From the NCBI RefSeq assembly GCF_003058085.1, contig NZ_QBUD01000002.1, positions 124,001-188,000 of the forward strand: DNA of 64,000 nt. The letters are read 5' to 3'. Origin of the DNA: Yoonia sediminilitoris (GTDB taxonomy: Bacteria; Pseudomonadota; Alphaproteobacteria; Rhodobacterales; Rhodobacteraceae). Shown piece by piece: positions 26,951 to 36,477 of this stretch. A program made the position numbers and the translations under genes. The notes beneath the pieces were generated by a model. The model made no database searches and was not told the origin of the DNA. It saw only the letters and a program-made list of their open reading frames with translations. The stretch's first letter is position 1, and each line of letters begins with the position of its first letter.

Positions 26951-27679
26951 TCACACGAAACCCGTCAGGCCGGTCATGTCCGATAGTGCTTGGTCATGAT
27001 CCTGGATCTGGGATGTAGCAAGGCTCATCGCAAATCTGGTCCCTGCGCAGCGCACCGTGCGATAAATCATCTGCGCAAGCGGCCAGCACTGAATGCGGCC
27101 CGCGCTCCTGATCGTCATAATCGGTGGGGGCCCTGCATCGACCTCCAGATCGTCGAACGCGATCGCCGCACCCAAACCCGTCGCCTTAGCTGCGGCCTCC
27201 TTTGCGGTCCAGACTCGCAGAAAGGCGGGCCATCGGGCGTCGTCCGGCAATGCTGAAATCGCCATGACCTCCCCAGCGGTCAGACTGTCCCAGACGATTG
27301 CAGACCGGGGGTCAGGGTCCAGACATTCCAGGTCGATTCCCACGGGATGCGTGTCGTTCGTGGCCAGTGCGATGCAGGGGCCAGCATGCGATAGGTTGAA
27401 TGCAATCGGTGGTAGGCCCGCCGCGACCCCGGGCTTGCCAAAGCGGCCAATATCGAACCGCCACGCATCCGGGGCAATACGCCCACTCACGCAACAGGAC
27501 AGGACGTGGCGCAGCAACGCGCGCGCGGCCAGACTTCGGTCCCGATCTTCGGGCCGCCTGAACCGATCGGCCCGGGCACGCTCGTCCGCGCTCAGGCCGG
27601 ATCGGGCAGGCAGCAGCAGCGCCTCTTCCACAGAGGCGATCCAGACCTTCGCGTCACCGAATTGGTGACGCACCAGCAT
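26951..27679 (-). CDS. 4'-phosphopantetheinyl transferase (Sfp type)
   Basis: A 242-residue enzyme that moves phosphopantetheine from CoA to the serine of a carrier domain. Motifs in order: FNLSHAGPCIALATNDTH (residues about 94-111), VGIDLE with metal Asp116 and Glu118, and VWTAKEAAAKATG with Lys160 and Glu161. Length fits the Sfp/EntD group used for secondary metabolism. It starts 2 bases after the NRPS-like gene and is last in the operon, so its likely job is to activate Ser577 of that protein. Confidence 0.92.
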   Translation of the reverse strand: MLVRHQFGDAKVWIASVEEALLLPARSGLSADERARADRFRRPEDRDRSLAARALLRHVLSCCVSGRIAPDAWRFDIGRFGKPGVAAGLPPIAFNLSHAGPCIALATNDTHPVGIDLECLDPDPRSAIVWDSLTAGEVMAISALPDDARWPAFLRVWTAKEAAAKATGLGAAIAFDDLEVDAGPPPIMTIRSAGRIQCWPLAQMIYRTVRCAGTRFAMSLATSQIQDHDQALSDMTGLTGFV

Positions 27680-27681
27680 GA

Positions 27682-30600
27682 TCAGATCCCTTGGTGCCGC
27701 CGCAGCGCGGCATGCACATCGACCGGCTGCGCCTCGCGCGCCGCCACACGGCGGGGCGTCATCGGTTCCAGTTTGCGGGGCATAGGTTCAACAACCACCG
27801 TTTTGCGGTGATCGACCCTGCGGGCTGGGTTGCCGCACCAGGTCGTCCTGGCCTCGAGCGTCTCGCCTTTCATCAGGAACGAATCCGGACCAAGCGTGAC
27901 ATCGTCCCCCATATTGACACCGTAGTGTACGAACGCTGACGGCCCCAAGGTGCAGGATTTCCCGATCCGGATACGATCGGACTTAAAATAGCCCTCTTCC
28001 AGAGAATGCCCCTGCAGAACACATCCGGTATTGAGGTTAGTATAATCACCGACCTCGATCATTGTCTTTTCGACAAAGGCCGCACCGCCGTCGAACACCA
28101 TCTTGCCGACCCGGACGCCCAGCAAGCGTGACACGATATTCTTGAAAGGGGTGCCCGCGAACAGCCGCGTCAGGGGCGTTGAGCTCAGCTTCCAGTGGCG
28201 TTCGTGGAACCAGAAATAGGGCTCGTACATCGACACCGCCTGCGGCTGCAGTCGTTTGAACCCAAGACTCAACCATTCAACCAGCACAAAGTAGGCAACT
28301 CCCGCGACCGAAGCAAATAGGGACGCCGCGACCAGCGCCGCAAGGCCGTATTGCGGATAGAACAGGATGGACATGCCCAGGGACCCAATCGTCACGCAAA
28401 CTATCGCCCAGTTGATCACGACAAAGGCCAGCAGAGTGCCGATGTTATGGGCCGTCTTGCGGCGCAACCTGTCCTTCAATTCCGAGGGCGCAAAGTCCTG
28501 CGACTGTGACTGGTCCCGTTTCGCGGCACGCGGAATCTCGAACGCGGGAGAGCCTAGAAGACCAACATTTGCGTGAAGCGGCCCGTCCGTTGGAATCATG
28601 ACCTTGGTCGCCAGCAGGCAGTTTTCACCGACCTTGCCGCCGGGTGGAAAGACGATGGCGTTGCCAAGGTAGTTGTTGGGGCCAATTGCGACCGTGCGCC
28701 GCCGAAACCCGGAACTCGACATTTCGGTGTTCACCATCACCAAGCCGTCAGAAACCATCGTACCCGATCCGATGTCACACAACAGCGGATCGTCGTGTTT
28801 GTGTTCAAGCCCGAAATTCGACCCGGTCTGAATAACGTCGTTCAGGTTGTAACCGGCCAGTTTCTGAAAAGTTGTAATCATCACGCTGTCACCAAACAGT
28901 ACCGTGAAAAAAGGCGTCGCCGTGGCCCTCCTAATAAGATCATGCAGGAAATAGTGAACACCGAACAACGGATAGACCTTGCGCTCTTCCAAAAACGGAT
29001 TGAGCAACCGCGGCACCGCAAAGGCCCAGGCAAGACGAGCGACGAGCAGGCCAAGGCCGACAAACGTCGTGATCAAAGCGAAAACGGAAGCGGCGGTCAC
29101 CACGGTGGAAATGTCCGCACCCGTCTCCATGAACGAAACGCCCGCCATCGATCTGGCCGCGTCCCAGACCATAAAAATAACGAAGGCAAATGCGGGGAGG
29201 AACATGCCAAACGTGATGCCAAGCCGGAATAGCGCATAACTCCAGCGTCTAAGCGAAGAGCACGGCTGCCGTCCGACCGTGTTGTATGCGGTTTTCGCCT
29301 CGATCGAGGGGGATCCGTGATAGCTTTTGCCCGCTCGTAGGCGCTGACCGCTTTGCATTGACGATGCATGGCCTAGCTGCGCCCCGTCTTCGATCACCGT
29401 ATCGATATCGATGACGCTTCCGCTACCGACATAAGCATCGTCGCCGATGTCGATGGGCCCTATGTGGATGTAATTGTTGCGCGCCGCAAAACCTGACAGG
29501 ACAACGTCGTTGCGCAGGATACTGTTCGATCCGACATGGAAAAGGTCGGTGCAAACCGGCTTGACCTTTGGCAGCAGCACCGCACCCTTCCCGATCTTGG
29601 CCCCAAGCAGCCGGAGGTAGGTGTTGTAGATCTCCGTGCCGGCAAAAAGAACGGGCGGCGCGCTCCTGATCATGCCGCTTACAAACCAGAAGCGGAAATA
29701 GGCAAGGCTCCAAATCGGAATACGGGTCTTTTGCCATTTGCCGATAAGCATCCATTTCGCAATGACTGGGATCGCCGACCACATCAGAAAGGTTGCGACC
29801 CCAAAGCCTACAAAACGACCGTAAAATGCCAGCGGATCATCAATGACCGCATAAACCCAAGGAACCGTGACAGAAAAAAACCAAAGACCGAAAAGACCCG
29901 AACCAAGGTAGGTCAGCAGCTGTAATGTGCCGCAGCCGACATACTGCAACCGCGATGGCACATACCGCAGAGCCGGCGTCGCGACGCGAGTCTGTTCGGT
30001 CTCTTCCCGCTCAGCCAGATGCTCTGCCAGCAGCCGCACGGTGGGGTGCAGATAGGTGTCCGTCATCGCGACGTCCGACCGGCGCAGGTCTTTTCTGACC
30101 TCGGAACAAAATCGGGCCATCAGCATCGAATGCCCGCCTAGATCAAGAAAGAAATTGTCGTCGACCGAAACCCGATCAAGCCGCAGAATATCGCTCAGGA
30201 TCGCCGACAGGCGTTTCTCGATGTCAGTCTGCGGCGCGACAAACGCGCCACGTCCTGCGGCAAGGCGCGGACCCGTCGGCGCTGGCAGCGCCTTGCGATC
30301 CGCCTTGTTGCTTGGGGTCATCGGGATCGCGTCAAGCCGTTCAAGAAACGCGGGCATCATATACGCCGGCAGATAGCTGCGCAGGAATGCGGCGATATCG
30401 GCATCGGGCATCAGCTCAACGTCTTTCTTGGGGGTGTAATATCCAACCAGTTCAATCTGTCCCGGTTCGATTTCATGCGTATCGACAATGGCCTGCGCGA
30501 CATGCGGCAGATTCATCAGGACTGTTTCGATCTCTGCAAGTTCGATGCGATACCCCCGTATCTTGACCTGCGTATCGATCCTGCCATGGAATTCAACCTC

Positions 30601-31857
30601 GCCATCTTCGGTAATGCGGCCCAGATCACCTGTGCGATAGATGCGCCCTGACGGGTTGTTCGGCATTTGCAGAAAGTCCCGGATGAATTTCGAATGCGTC
30701 AGGTTCGGACGGTTTAGATAGCCCTGCGCAAGCCCGATGCCCGCGATGCAAATCTCGCCCATCTCGCCTTCGGGGACAGCTTTGTCTTCGTCCGCATCAA
30801 GGATCACCACCGTATAGGTTGGCAGCGGCGTCCCGATCGTGACCGGCTTGCCGGGATAAAGTTTAGCAAGTGTCGCGGTCACGGTCGCCTCGGTCGGGCC
30901 ATAGGCATTCAGAATATTGCGACCGGGCTTGTACCAGCGCTGAACAAGGTTGGGCGGACAGGCCTCACCCGATAACAGCAGTATCCTCAGCTTGGGCAGG
31001 TCTCTCTCGATCGTGGCCAGCAGTGTCGGCACGCAACACAAGACGGTTACCTCCCGCTCTGACAGGAATTGCGCAAGTTCTTCACCCACAAGGCTGGTCC
31101 CGGGTTTGCCGGGAACAAGTGCCGCACCCGCGATCAACGGAACCCATAGCTCCTCGACCGAGAAATCAAAGGCGATCGTCATGCCCTGATAAACCCGGTC
31201 ATCCGGCGCGATGCCATAGACCTGGGCGGCGACGCTGACGAAATTGCAGATGCTCGCATGTTCGATGGGAACGCCCTTGGGGTTCCCCGTCGTTCCCGAG
31301 GTATAGATGATATAGCAAAGCTGATCGGTCGGATCGCCCCTTTCCATCCCGTCAAGCCGCGCGGTCGACTGCCGCGCGATGAGTGACGCATCGGTGTCGG
31401 TGTAAAGCGTTTTAATGCTGTAGCCGTCCAGCTTAGGGCGGAACACCTCTTGGGACACCAGTGCTTTCACCCCGGCATCTTTAAGGATAAAACTGATGCG
31501 TTCCGTCGGGAACCCCGCATCCAATGGCACATAAGCTGCGTTGACCTTCAAAACTGCCAAAAGCGCGATGTAGGTTTCCGCCGATTTGTCAAAGAGCAGC
31601 CCAACCCGGTCGCCCGACCCGATACCATTCACAAGCAGATACCGGGCAAGCTGGTTCGCCCGATTGTCCAGTTCGCGGAAGCTGAGCGTCCCGGTATCGC
31701 TGATCACCGCCGTGGTGTTAGCGGTGGTTTGACTCGCATGAACCGCGTCGCATCTGGCCTCAAACAACTGGTCAAGCCGCTGACCTTCCATCCACCGCAC
31801 CGCGTTATCGAATTCTCTGGATACCAACATCTCGTGATCACTCTCGCTTGGGCACAT
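27682..31857 (-). CDS. Pls/PosA-type single-module NRPS with membrane hexapeptide-repeat domain
   Basis: About 1,391 residues from the ATG at 31857 (ATG 31830 also possible). Order: adenylation domain (about 20-525) with IIYTSGTTGNPKG, NAYGPTE, GRIDTQVKIRGYRIE and SNKADRK; carrier domain with DLGGHSM (Ser577); then a C-terminal half with three pairs or groups of membrane helices (about 640-700, 875-945, 1140-1200) separating three soluble left-handed beta-helix blocks (about 740-860, 1000-1110, 1230-1345). No condensation or thioesterase domain is present. This is the poly-lysine synthetase (Pls/PosA, TIGR02353-like) layout, in which the membrane part chains one amino acid into a homopolymer. 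A hand-read specificity code is D-F-E-C-L-S-A-V-T-K; Glu at position 239 suits a basic amino acid. The diaminobutyrate aminotransferase upstream points to Dab. Confidence 0.85.
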   Translation of the reverse strand: MCPSESDHEMLVSREFDNAVRWMEGQRLDQLFEARCDAVHASQTTANTTAVISDTGTLSFRELDNRANQLARYLLVNGIGSGDRVGLLFDKSAETYIALLAVLKVNAAYVPLDAGFPTERISFILKDAGVKALVSQEVFRPKLDGYSIKTLYTDTDASLIARQSTARLDGMERGDPTDQLCYIIYTSGTTGNPKGVPIEHASICNFVSVAAQVYGIAPDDRVYQGMTIAFDFSVEELWVPLIAGAALVPGKPGTSLVGEELAQFLSEREVTVLCCVPTLLATIERDLPKLRILLLSGEACPPNLVQRWYKPGRNILNAYGPTEATVTATLAKLYPGKPVTIGTPLPTYTVVILDADEDKAVPEGEMGEICIAGIGLAQGYLNRPNLTHSKFIRDFLQMPNNPSGRIYRTGDLGRITEDGEVEFHGRIDTQVKIRGYRIELAEIETVLMNLPHVAQAIVDTHEIEPGQIELVGYYTPKKDVELMPDADIAAFLRSYLPAYMMPAFLERLDAIPMTPSNKADRKALPAPTGPRLAAGRGAFVAPQTDIEKRLSAILSDILRLDRVSVDDNFFLDLGGHSMLMARFCSEVRKDLRRSDVAMTDTYLHPTVRLLAEHLAEREETEQTRVATPALRYVPSRLQYVGCGTLQLLTYLGSGLFGLWFFSVTVPWVYAVIDDPLAFYGRFVGFGVATFLMWSAIPVIAKWMLIGKWQKTRIPIWSLAYFRFWFVSGMIRSAPPVLFAGTEIYNTYLRLLGAKIGKGAVLLPKVKPVCTDLFHVGSNSILRNDVVLSGFAARNNYIHIGPIDIGDDAYVGSGSVIDIDTVIEDGAQLGHASSMQSGQRLRAGKSYHGSPSIEAKTAYNTVGRQPCSSLRRWSYALFRLGITFGMFLPAFAFVIFMVWDAARSMAGVSFMETGADISTVVTAASVFALITTFVGLGLLVARLAWAFAVPRLLNPFLEERKVYPLFGVHYFLHDLIRRATATPFFTVLFGDSVMITTFQKLAGYNLNDVIQTGSNFGLEHKHDDPLLCDIGSGTMVSDGLVMVNTEMSSSGFRRRTVAIGPNNYLGNAIVFPPGGKVGENCLLATKVMIPTDGPLHANVGLLGSPAFEIPRAAKRDQSQSQDFAPSELKDRLRRKTAHNIGTLLAFVVINWAIVCVTIGSLGMSILFYPQYGLAALVAASLFASVAGVAYFVLVEWLSLGFKRLQPQAVSMYEPYFWFHERHWKLSSTPLTRLFAGTPFKNIVSRLLGVRVGKMVFDGGAAFVEKTMIEVGDYTNLNTGCVLQGHSLEEGYFKSDRIRIGKSCTLGPSAFVHYGVNMGDDVTLGPDSFLMKGETLEARTTWCGNPARRVDHRKTVVVEPMPRKLEPMTPRRVAAREAQPVDVHAALRRHQGI

Positions 31858-31984
31858 TCCAGGCCTGCGGCGAAGCCATAACCGCGCCGCCCCACCCGGT
31901 GGGTGAGCCCGATAATTTAAGATGCAACCCGATCCCCGCGCTCGGGTCGTGCACCGGACCGCCGGTGTTTGAAATCCGACGCTA
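31858..31984 (-). other. intercistronic region with short hairpin
   Basis: A 127-base gap between the aminotransferase and the NRPS-like gene. It holds CACCGG 31952-31957 pairing CCGGTG 31962-31967, with no T tract on either strand; it could adjust expression or mRNA stability. No separate promoter was recognised. Confidence 0.35.
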
Positions 31985-33325
31985 TCAGCCTGACGGAACA
32001 CTCTTGGGGGCACGCGAAACGGGAACGGGCCTTTGCTTTCGGCGCAGCGCGTCCTCCACGGACCTGCAAAGAATATCAAGCCCCTCGTCAAGCTGCGCGT
32101 TGCTAGTGGTCAGCGGCATCAGGCATTTGACCACCTCGCCCAGCGGTCCCGCGCGCTCGATGATCAGTCCCCGCTTGAAGGCCGCAACGCTGATCGCCGT
32201 GGCCACTTCAGGGTCGGCACAGGCGATCCCGCGCATCATGCCGCGGCCCTTGACCCTGACAAGCTCGGGCGCGAACTGGTCGACAATATCCTGCAGCCGT
32301 TGCCCCAGATGCGCGCCTTTGGCGCAAACCTCCCGCGCAAAATCAGGCGTTTTCCAGTAGGTTTTCAGCGCAGCAGTTGCGGTCACAAACGCATGATTGT
32401 TTCCACGGAATGTGCCGTTGTGCTCACCCGGCTCCCAGATATCAAGCTCGGGTTTCAAAAGGACGACCGAAAACGGCAACCCGCTTCCCGACAGAGATTT
32501 CGACAGGGTGACTATATCGGGCGTGATGCCAGCACCTTCAAAGCTGAAGAAATGCCCGGTCCGGCCGCAACCGGCCTGAATATCATCGACGATCAGCAGG
32601 ATGTCATGTGCCGTGCACAGGCGGCGCAAACCCCTCAGCCAGTCATCCCGCGCCGCGTTCAGTCCGCCTTCGCCCTGCACGACTTCGACGATCATCGCAG
32701 CAGGATGGTCAATGCCGCTTGACGGGTCGGACAGCATTTGATCGATGACCGCGATCGTATCAACCTCCTCGCCCAGATAGCCATCATAGGGCATCTGCGT
32801 CACACCCTGCAGGGTCACCCCCGCCGCCTTGCGCAGAAACTTGTTCCCGGTCAGCGACAAGGCCCCAAGGGACACCCCGTGAAACCCATTGGTGAAACTG
32901 ATGACGTTTGACCGCCCCTTGACCTTTCGGGCGATTTTCAACGCCGCTTCAACGGCATTCGTCCCCGTCGGGCCGGTGAATTGCAGCAGATAGTCAAGCT
33001 GACGTGGCGCAAGAATGATATCACCGAACGCTTCCAGAAACTCGGCCTTTGCCGCCGTGTGCAGATCAAGACTATGCGTGATCCCATCCTTCTTGATGTA
33101 CGACAACAGCGCTTTTTTGAACACCGGGTTGTTATGGCCGTAATTCAGCGACCCTGCCCCGGCCAGAAAATCCAGATAGCGGGTTCCGTCGGTACCGAAC
33201 ATCTCGGTGCCGATGCTTTTCCCGAAAGTTTCTGGAAAAGCGTTCGCATAAGACTGAACGCGGGATTCGAGGCGTGCAAAGACATCTTCGCGCGAATTGA
33301 ATGCAGCCGGGTTTATTTCAAACAT
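31985..33325 (-). CDS. diaminobutyrate-2-oxoglutarate aminotransferase (EctB-like)
   Basis: A 446-residue fold-type I PLP aminotransferase closely resembling EctB, which makes L-2,4-diaminobutyrate from aspartate semialdehyde and glutamate. Seen: [62 protein letters not shown] and the PLP lysine K276 in [14 protein letters not shown]. The start at 33325 follows AAGGAG and overlaps the small upstream gene by 8 bases. No ectA or ectC is nearby, so ectoine is not the evident product; its position before a Pls-type synthetase suggests that it supplies diaminobutyrate to that enzyme. Confidence 0.88.
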   Translation of the reverse strand: MFEINPAAFNSREDVFARLESRVQSYANAFPETFGKSIGTEMFGTDGTRYLDFLAGAGSLNYGHNNPVFKKALLSYIKKDGITHSLDLHTAAKAEFLEAFGDIILAPRQLDYLLQFTGPTGTNAVEAALKIARKVKGRSNVISFTNGFHGVSLGALSLTGNKFLRKAAGVTLQGVTQMPYDGYLGEEVDTIAVIDQMLSDPSSGIDHPAAMIVEVVQGEGGLNAARDDWLRGLRRLCTAHDILLIVDDIQAGCGRTGHFFSFEGAGITPDIVTLSKSLSGSGLPFSVVLLKPELDIWEPGEHNGTFRGNNHAFVTATAALKTYWKTPDFAREVCAKGAHLGQRLQDIVDQFAPELVRVKGRGMMRGIACADPEVATAISVAAFKRGLIIERAGPLGEVVKCLMPLTTSNAQLDEGLDILCRSVEDALRRKQRPVPVSRAPKSVPSG

Positions 33326-33686
33326 GTGAAGCTCCTTTTTTTTGATCCCATGCATGCGGGACAGCCGGCGCGGGCTTTTTTGGCGTTGTGGGAACGGCAC
33401 CCTTCGTCTCGTACCGATATATTTGGCCGGGGGCGTCACGCGCAGAACAATGGTTTTGAAGAACGATGGTAAAGGTCGGGCTGAATTCGACATTGATGTA
33501 ATTCAACGCCGATCTGCGATCCCGAAAGCATCCACCCCGGGCATTGGTCGCGTCGTGCACAATCCACCGCCCAGACGCCAACTGCCGAAGATACAGGATG
33601 GATTTCGTCCGGACCGGCCGATCAAGCGAAAGTTCGACTTCCACGTCCGGCAGCCGAAAAGGCTCTTTGTTTTTCACTGGTTCCAT
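33318..33686 (-). CDS. small unknown protein leading the poly-amino-acid operon
   Basis: A 122-residue frame from the ATG at 33686 (a TTG at 33701 is possible). The middle reads [20 protein letters not shown] and then [17 protein letters not shown], a short alpha/beta pattern with a conserved-looking W; the C-terminal 30 residues are proline- and lysine-rich. No signal peptide or membrane segment is visible, and I do not recognise the family (DUF2188-like proteins have a vaguely similar pattern). Its end overlaps the aminotransferase start by 8 bases, which implies translational coupling and a shared function. An MbtH-like helper role can be thought of but the sequence lacks MbtH motifs. Confidence 0.6.
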   Translation of the reverse strand: MEPVKNKEPFRLPDVEVELSLDRPVRTKSILYLRQLASGRWIVHDATNARGGCFRDRRSALNYINVEFSPTFTIVLQNHCSARDAPGQIYRYETKGAVPTTPKKPAPAVPHAWDQKKGASHV

Positions 33687-33701
33687 TTTTCTTGCCCCCA
33701 A

Positions 33702-34267
33702 TACAGCTGATCGGCTTTGCGTCCCAATCAGTTCGCGTGATCGCGGCTATGATTTTCTCGGCCTTTGGCGCCTGACTGGCAGCGCGAAAACTGCGCTACA
33801 CAATTGGAATTCGACGTTCCGCAAAAGGCGCATCCAAAGCACCACAGAAACAATCGCATTCATGAAACAAGATGTGTTGTCCTTGATTCTCCGTCGAACT
33901 GCTTGATCTTTATCAATCGCAAACCTCGAAGGTTTTTTTGATCGTGGAAAACCGCGAGGACTTACGACACAGATGCTTTGGCGTAACTGTTTGATCCCAC
34001 GGTTTGATGGTGTGATGCTTTTGTCGGGATGGACTGACCCGAGGAAACCGAACAGGCTGATCATCTGACAGCCAGTCAATGTGCCGAGGGTCAGGGCTTT
34101 GGATTTGCCCGCCCGATGTCAAAACCCGACTTTGATGCTCGTCTTCGTTCCAACGCCAAGACAAAGATCTCTCTCGCCAGTAGCAGTTCGGGTGCCCAAA
34201 TGCGGGCTTGAGGAAATGATCATCAGTCCCTATTTGCTCAGGAACATTTGTCATCAAAGGACGTCTC
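33702..34267. other. long intergenic region, divergent promoters
   Basis: About 565 bases between the small-protein gene (minus) and RNase D (plus). Frames across it resemble no protein. It should hold the promoter for the minus-strand operon and for rnd. The one clear element is a plus-strand terminator-like hairpin at 33921-33939. Confidence 0.5.
33921..33939 (+). terminator. orphan terminator-like hairpin
   Basis: AAACCT 33921-33926 pairs AGGTTT 33930-33935 across a three-base loop, and the T run continues to 33939. No plus-strand gene ends here, so it could close a small RNA. Confidence 0.4.
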
Positions 34268-34879
34268 ATGGCCAACCATTTATATCAGCATGATTTGCCT
34301 GACGGGCTGAACCTTGGGCCGGTTGTTGCCATTGACTGCGAAACGATGGGCCTGAACCCGCATCGGGACCGTCTTTGTCTGATCCAGATGTCGGGCGGCG
34401 ACGGTGACTGTCATTTGGTGCAAGTCCACAAGGACCGACGGCCCGCACCGAACCTTTGCAGTATGCTATCCGATCCGCAGGTTCTGAAACTATTCCACTT
34501 TGGCCGGTTTGATATTGCGGCCCTGCTGAATGCATATGGGACCGTCACGGCACCTGTCTATTGCACCAAGATCGCGTCAAAACTGGTACGGACTTTCACC
34601 GATCGGCACGGACTCAAGACTCTTTTGCAGGATATGGTCGGGGTCGATATATCAAAGCACCAACAGCAAAGTGATTGGGGCGCTGAAAACCTGACCGATG
34701 CACAATTGGACTATGCCGCATCGGATGTGCTTTATCTGCACCAGCTTCGCGATGCCTTTGACATCCTGCTTGCACGCGAAGGCCGCACCGAGATGGCACA
34801 GGCTTGCTTTGACTTTCTGCCGATGCGCGCAAAGCTTGATCTGACCGGATGGCCAGAAATAGACATTTTTGCACACTGA
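34268..34879 (+). CDS. rnd: ribonuclease D, short form
   Basis: A 203-residue DEDD-type 3'-5' exonuclease. Motifs: Exo I AIDCETMGL (D and E), Exo II HFGRFDIAAL (D), and Exo III LDYAASDVLYL (Y and D). It lacks the C-terminal HRDC domains of E. coli RNase D, as is common in alphaproteobacteria. It trims tRNA and other small RNA 3' ends. Its TGA overlaps the ATG of the next gene, so it begins the Kdo/Lpt operon. Confidence 0.92.
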   Translation: MANHLYQHDLPDGLNLGPVVAIDCETMGLNPHRDRLCLIQMSGGDGDCHLVQVHKDRRPAPNLCSMLSDPQVLKLFHFGRFDIAALLNAYGTVTAPVYCTKIASKLVRTFTDRHGLKTLLQDMVGVDISKHQQQSDWGAENLTDAQLDYAASDVLYLHQLRDAFDILLAREGRTEMAQACFDFLPMRAKLDLTGWPEIDIFAH

Positions 34880-35844
34880 TGGCACACCACCCCACATTCC
34901 TTGCCGCAGGCAAGAGGGTTATCGAAACCGAAAGTGCCGCTCTTGCCACACTATCCAGCGGGCTCGACGATTCTTTCGGAAACGCCATTGACCTGCTGCT
35001 GCATACCAAAGGGCGGGTCATCGTCTCTGGAATGGGCAAATCTGGGCACATTGCCCGCAAGATTGCGGCGACCTTTGCCAGTACAGGCACGCCCGCGCAT
35101 TTCGTCCACCCCGCAGAGGCAAGCCATGGCGACCTGGGAATGATCACCCAGGCAGATGTCGTCATTGCGATTTCAAACTCGGGAGAAGTGCCCGAACTCG
35201 CCAATTTAATCAGCTATACGCGGCGTTTTGCGATCCCCCTGATCGGAATAACCAGTGTTGGTTCAAGTAGTCTGGCAACCCGCGCGGACATTGCACTGCT
35301 GCTACCGCAACTGGGTGAGGCATGCGGCAAGGGGATTGTACCCACAACCTCTACGACGATGACACTGGCCATGGGCGATGCACTGGCTGTGGCGCTGATG
35401 GAACATCGTGACTTTTCGCCCGAAAATTTCAGAGAGTTTCACCCTGGCGGCCAACTCGGTGCGCGTCTGTCAAAGGTCGCCGACCTGATGCATGTCGGGG
35501 ATTCCGTGCCGCTGATCCAAGAAGATGCGTCCATGGGCGATACACTCTTGGTGATCAGTCAGAAAGGATTTGGCGTCGTCGGTGTTCTGGACGCTGATGA
35601 AAAACTCATTGGTGTCATCACAGATGGCGATTTGCGCCGAAATATGGACGGCTTGCTGGATATGACCGCTGGTCAGGTGATGACACGTGAGCCAAAGACA
35701 ATCCGTCCCGACTTGCTGGCCGAGGAAGCGGTCGCAGCAATGAGCGGACAGGTCACATGTTTGTTTGTAACGGACCACGAAACCGACGCGACCGCACGCG
35801 GCATTCTGCACATTCATGATTGTCTGCGCGCCGGGGTGATTTGA
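34879..35844 (+). CDS. kdsD: arabinose-5-phosphate isomerase (KdsD/KpsF)
   Basis: A 321-residue protein with an N-terminal SIS sugar isomerase domain (IVSGMGKSGHIARKIAATFA, HGDLGMITQADVVIAISNSG, TSTTMTLAMGDALAVAL) and two C-terminal CBS domains (from about residue 200, including ADEKLIGVITDGDLRRNM). It converts ribulose-5-phosphate to arabinose-5-phosphate, first step to Kdo. The start at 34879 overlaps the rnd stop (TGATG). Close linkage to lptCAB fits lipopolysaccharide assembly; kdsB in this window completes the Kdo link. Confidence 0.93.
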   Translation: MAHHPTFLAAGKRVIETESAALATLSSGLDDSFGNAIDLLLHTKGRVIVSGMGKSGHIARKIAATFASTGTPAHFVHPAEASHGDLGMITQADVVIAISNSGEVPELANLISYTRRFAIPLIGITSVGSSSLATRADIALLLPQLGEACGKGIVPTTSTTMTLAMGDALAVALMEHRDFSPENFREFHPGGQLGARLSKVADLMHVGDSVPLIQEDASMGDTLLVISQKGFGVVGVLDADEKLIGVITDGDLRRNMDGLLDMTAGQVMTREPKTIRPDLLAEEAVAAMSGQVTCLFVTDHETDATARGILHIHDCLRAGVI

Positions 35845-35847
35845 CCG

Positions 35848-36447
35848 ATGGCCGGACCAGATAATTTTCATTCCTATCTGGTAAGCTGGTCCAAGATCAT
35901 TCTGCCGATCACAGCGCTGGCCCTGTTGTCCAGTCTGTTCCTTTTAGCGCGCAGTCCGTCGCGGCCTACTGAAGTGTCCTTTGCCGAGATTTTGGCGATG
36001 GCCCGAGATCAACGCGTAACAGCGCCGCGCGTTTCGGGCGTGACTTCCAAAAACGCCACCTTTTCCATCAAAGCTGATAGCGCCGTTCCCGATCTGAACC
36101 GACGGGATTCAATCGATTTTGACCAGATGGCAATGCGGATGGACAATCCCGATGGCAGCAGCCTCGACGTCACCTCATCAACAGGAAACGTGGATGGCAA
36201 CACCAGAGTTGCGCGCTTTCTTGGACTGGCACGCATTGAAACATCAAGCGGTTATCAAATGGAATCCGCTGGCCTGATCGCGGAACTTGACAGTGGCACT
36301 GTCACATCCGACGGCGAAGTGGAAATCAGAGGCCCATTCGGCACACTGATAGCTGGCCAAGTCACATTTGTGATCACTGACGACGAGCAAGGACAGCAGA
36401 TGCTTTTCACCAAGGGGGTGCATCTGATATATGATCCTAAAGGCTGA
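35848..36447 (+). CDS. lptC: LPS export protein LptC
   Basis: A 199-residue protein with an N-terminal membrane anchor (IILPITALALLSSLFLLA, residues about 14-32) and a periplasmic beta-jellyroll; GPFGTLIAGQVTFVITD near the end is LptC-like. It links the LptB2FG transporter to LptA in the lipopolysaccharide bridge. It lies between kdsD and lptA, 3 and 30 bases apart. Identification rests on context plus fold pattern since LptC sequences diverge widely. Confidence 0.85.
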   Translation: MAGPDNFHSYLVSWSKIILPITALALLSSLFLLARSPSRPTEVSFAEILAMARDQRVTAPRVSGVTSKNATFSIKADSAVPDLNRRDSIDFDQMAMRMDNPDGSSLDVTSSTGNVDGNTRVARFLGLARIETSSGYQMESAGLIAELDSGTVTSDGEVEIRGPFGTLIAGQVTFVITDDEQGQQMLFTKGVHLIYDPKG

Positions 36448-36477
36448 TGCATTCTTGATGACCAAAGGACGATTTTC

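Noticed and set aside
31985..33325. Ectoine biosynthesis gene ectB in an ect operon
   Set aside because: The protein is EctB-like, but no ectA, ectC or ask_ect lies near it; the neighbours are NRPS-type genes.
33913..34275. A 120-codon minus frame upstream of the polycation operon
   Set aside because: No recognisable pattern, no ribosome-binding site and overlap with the probable promoter region.
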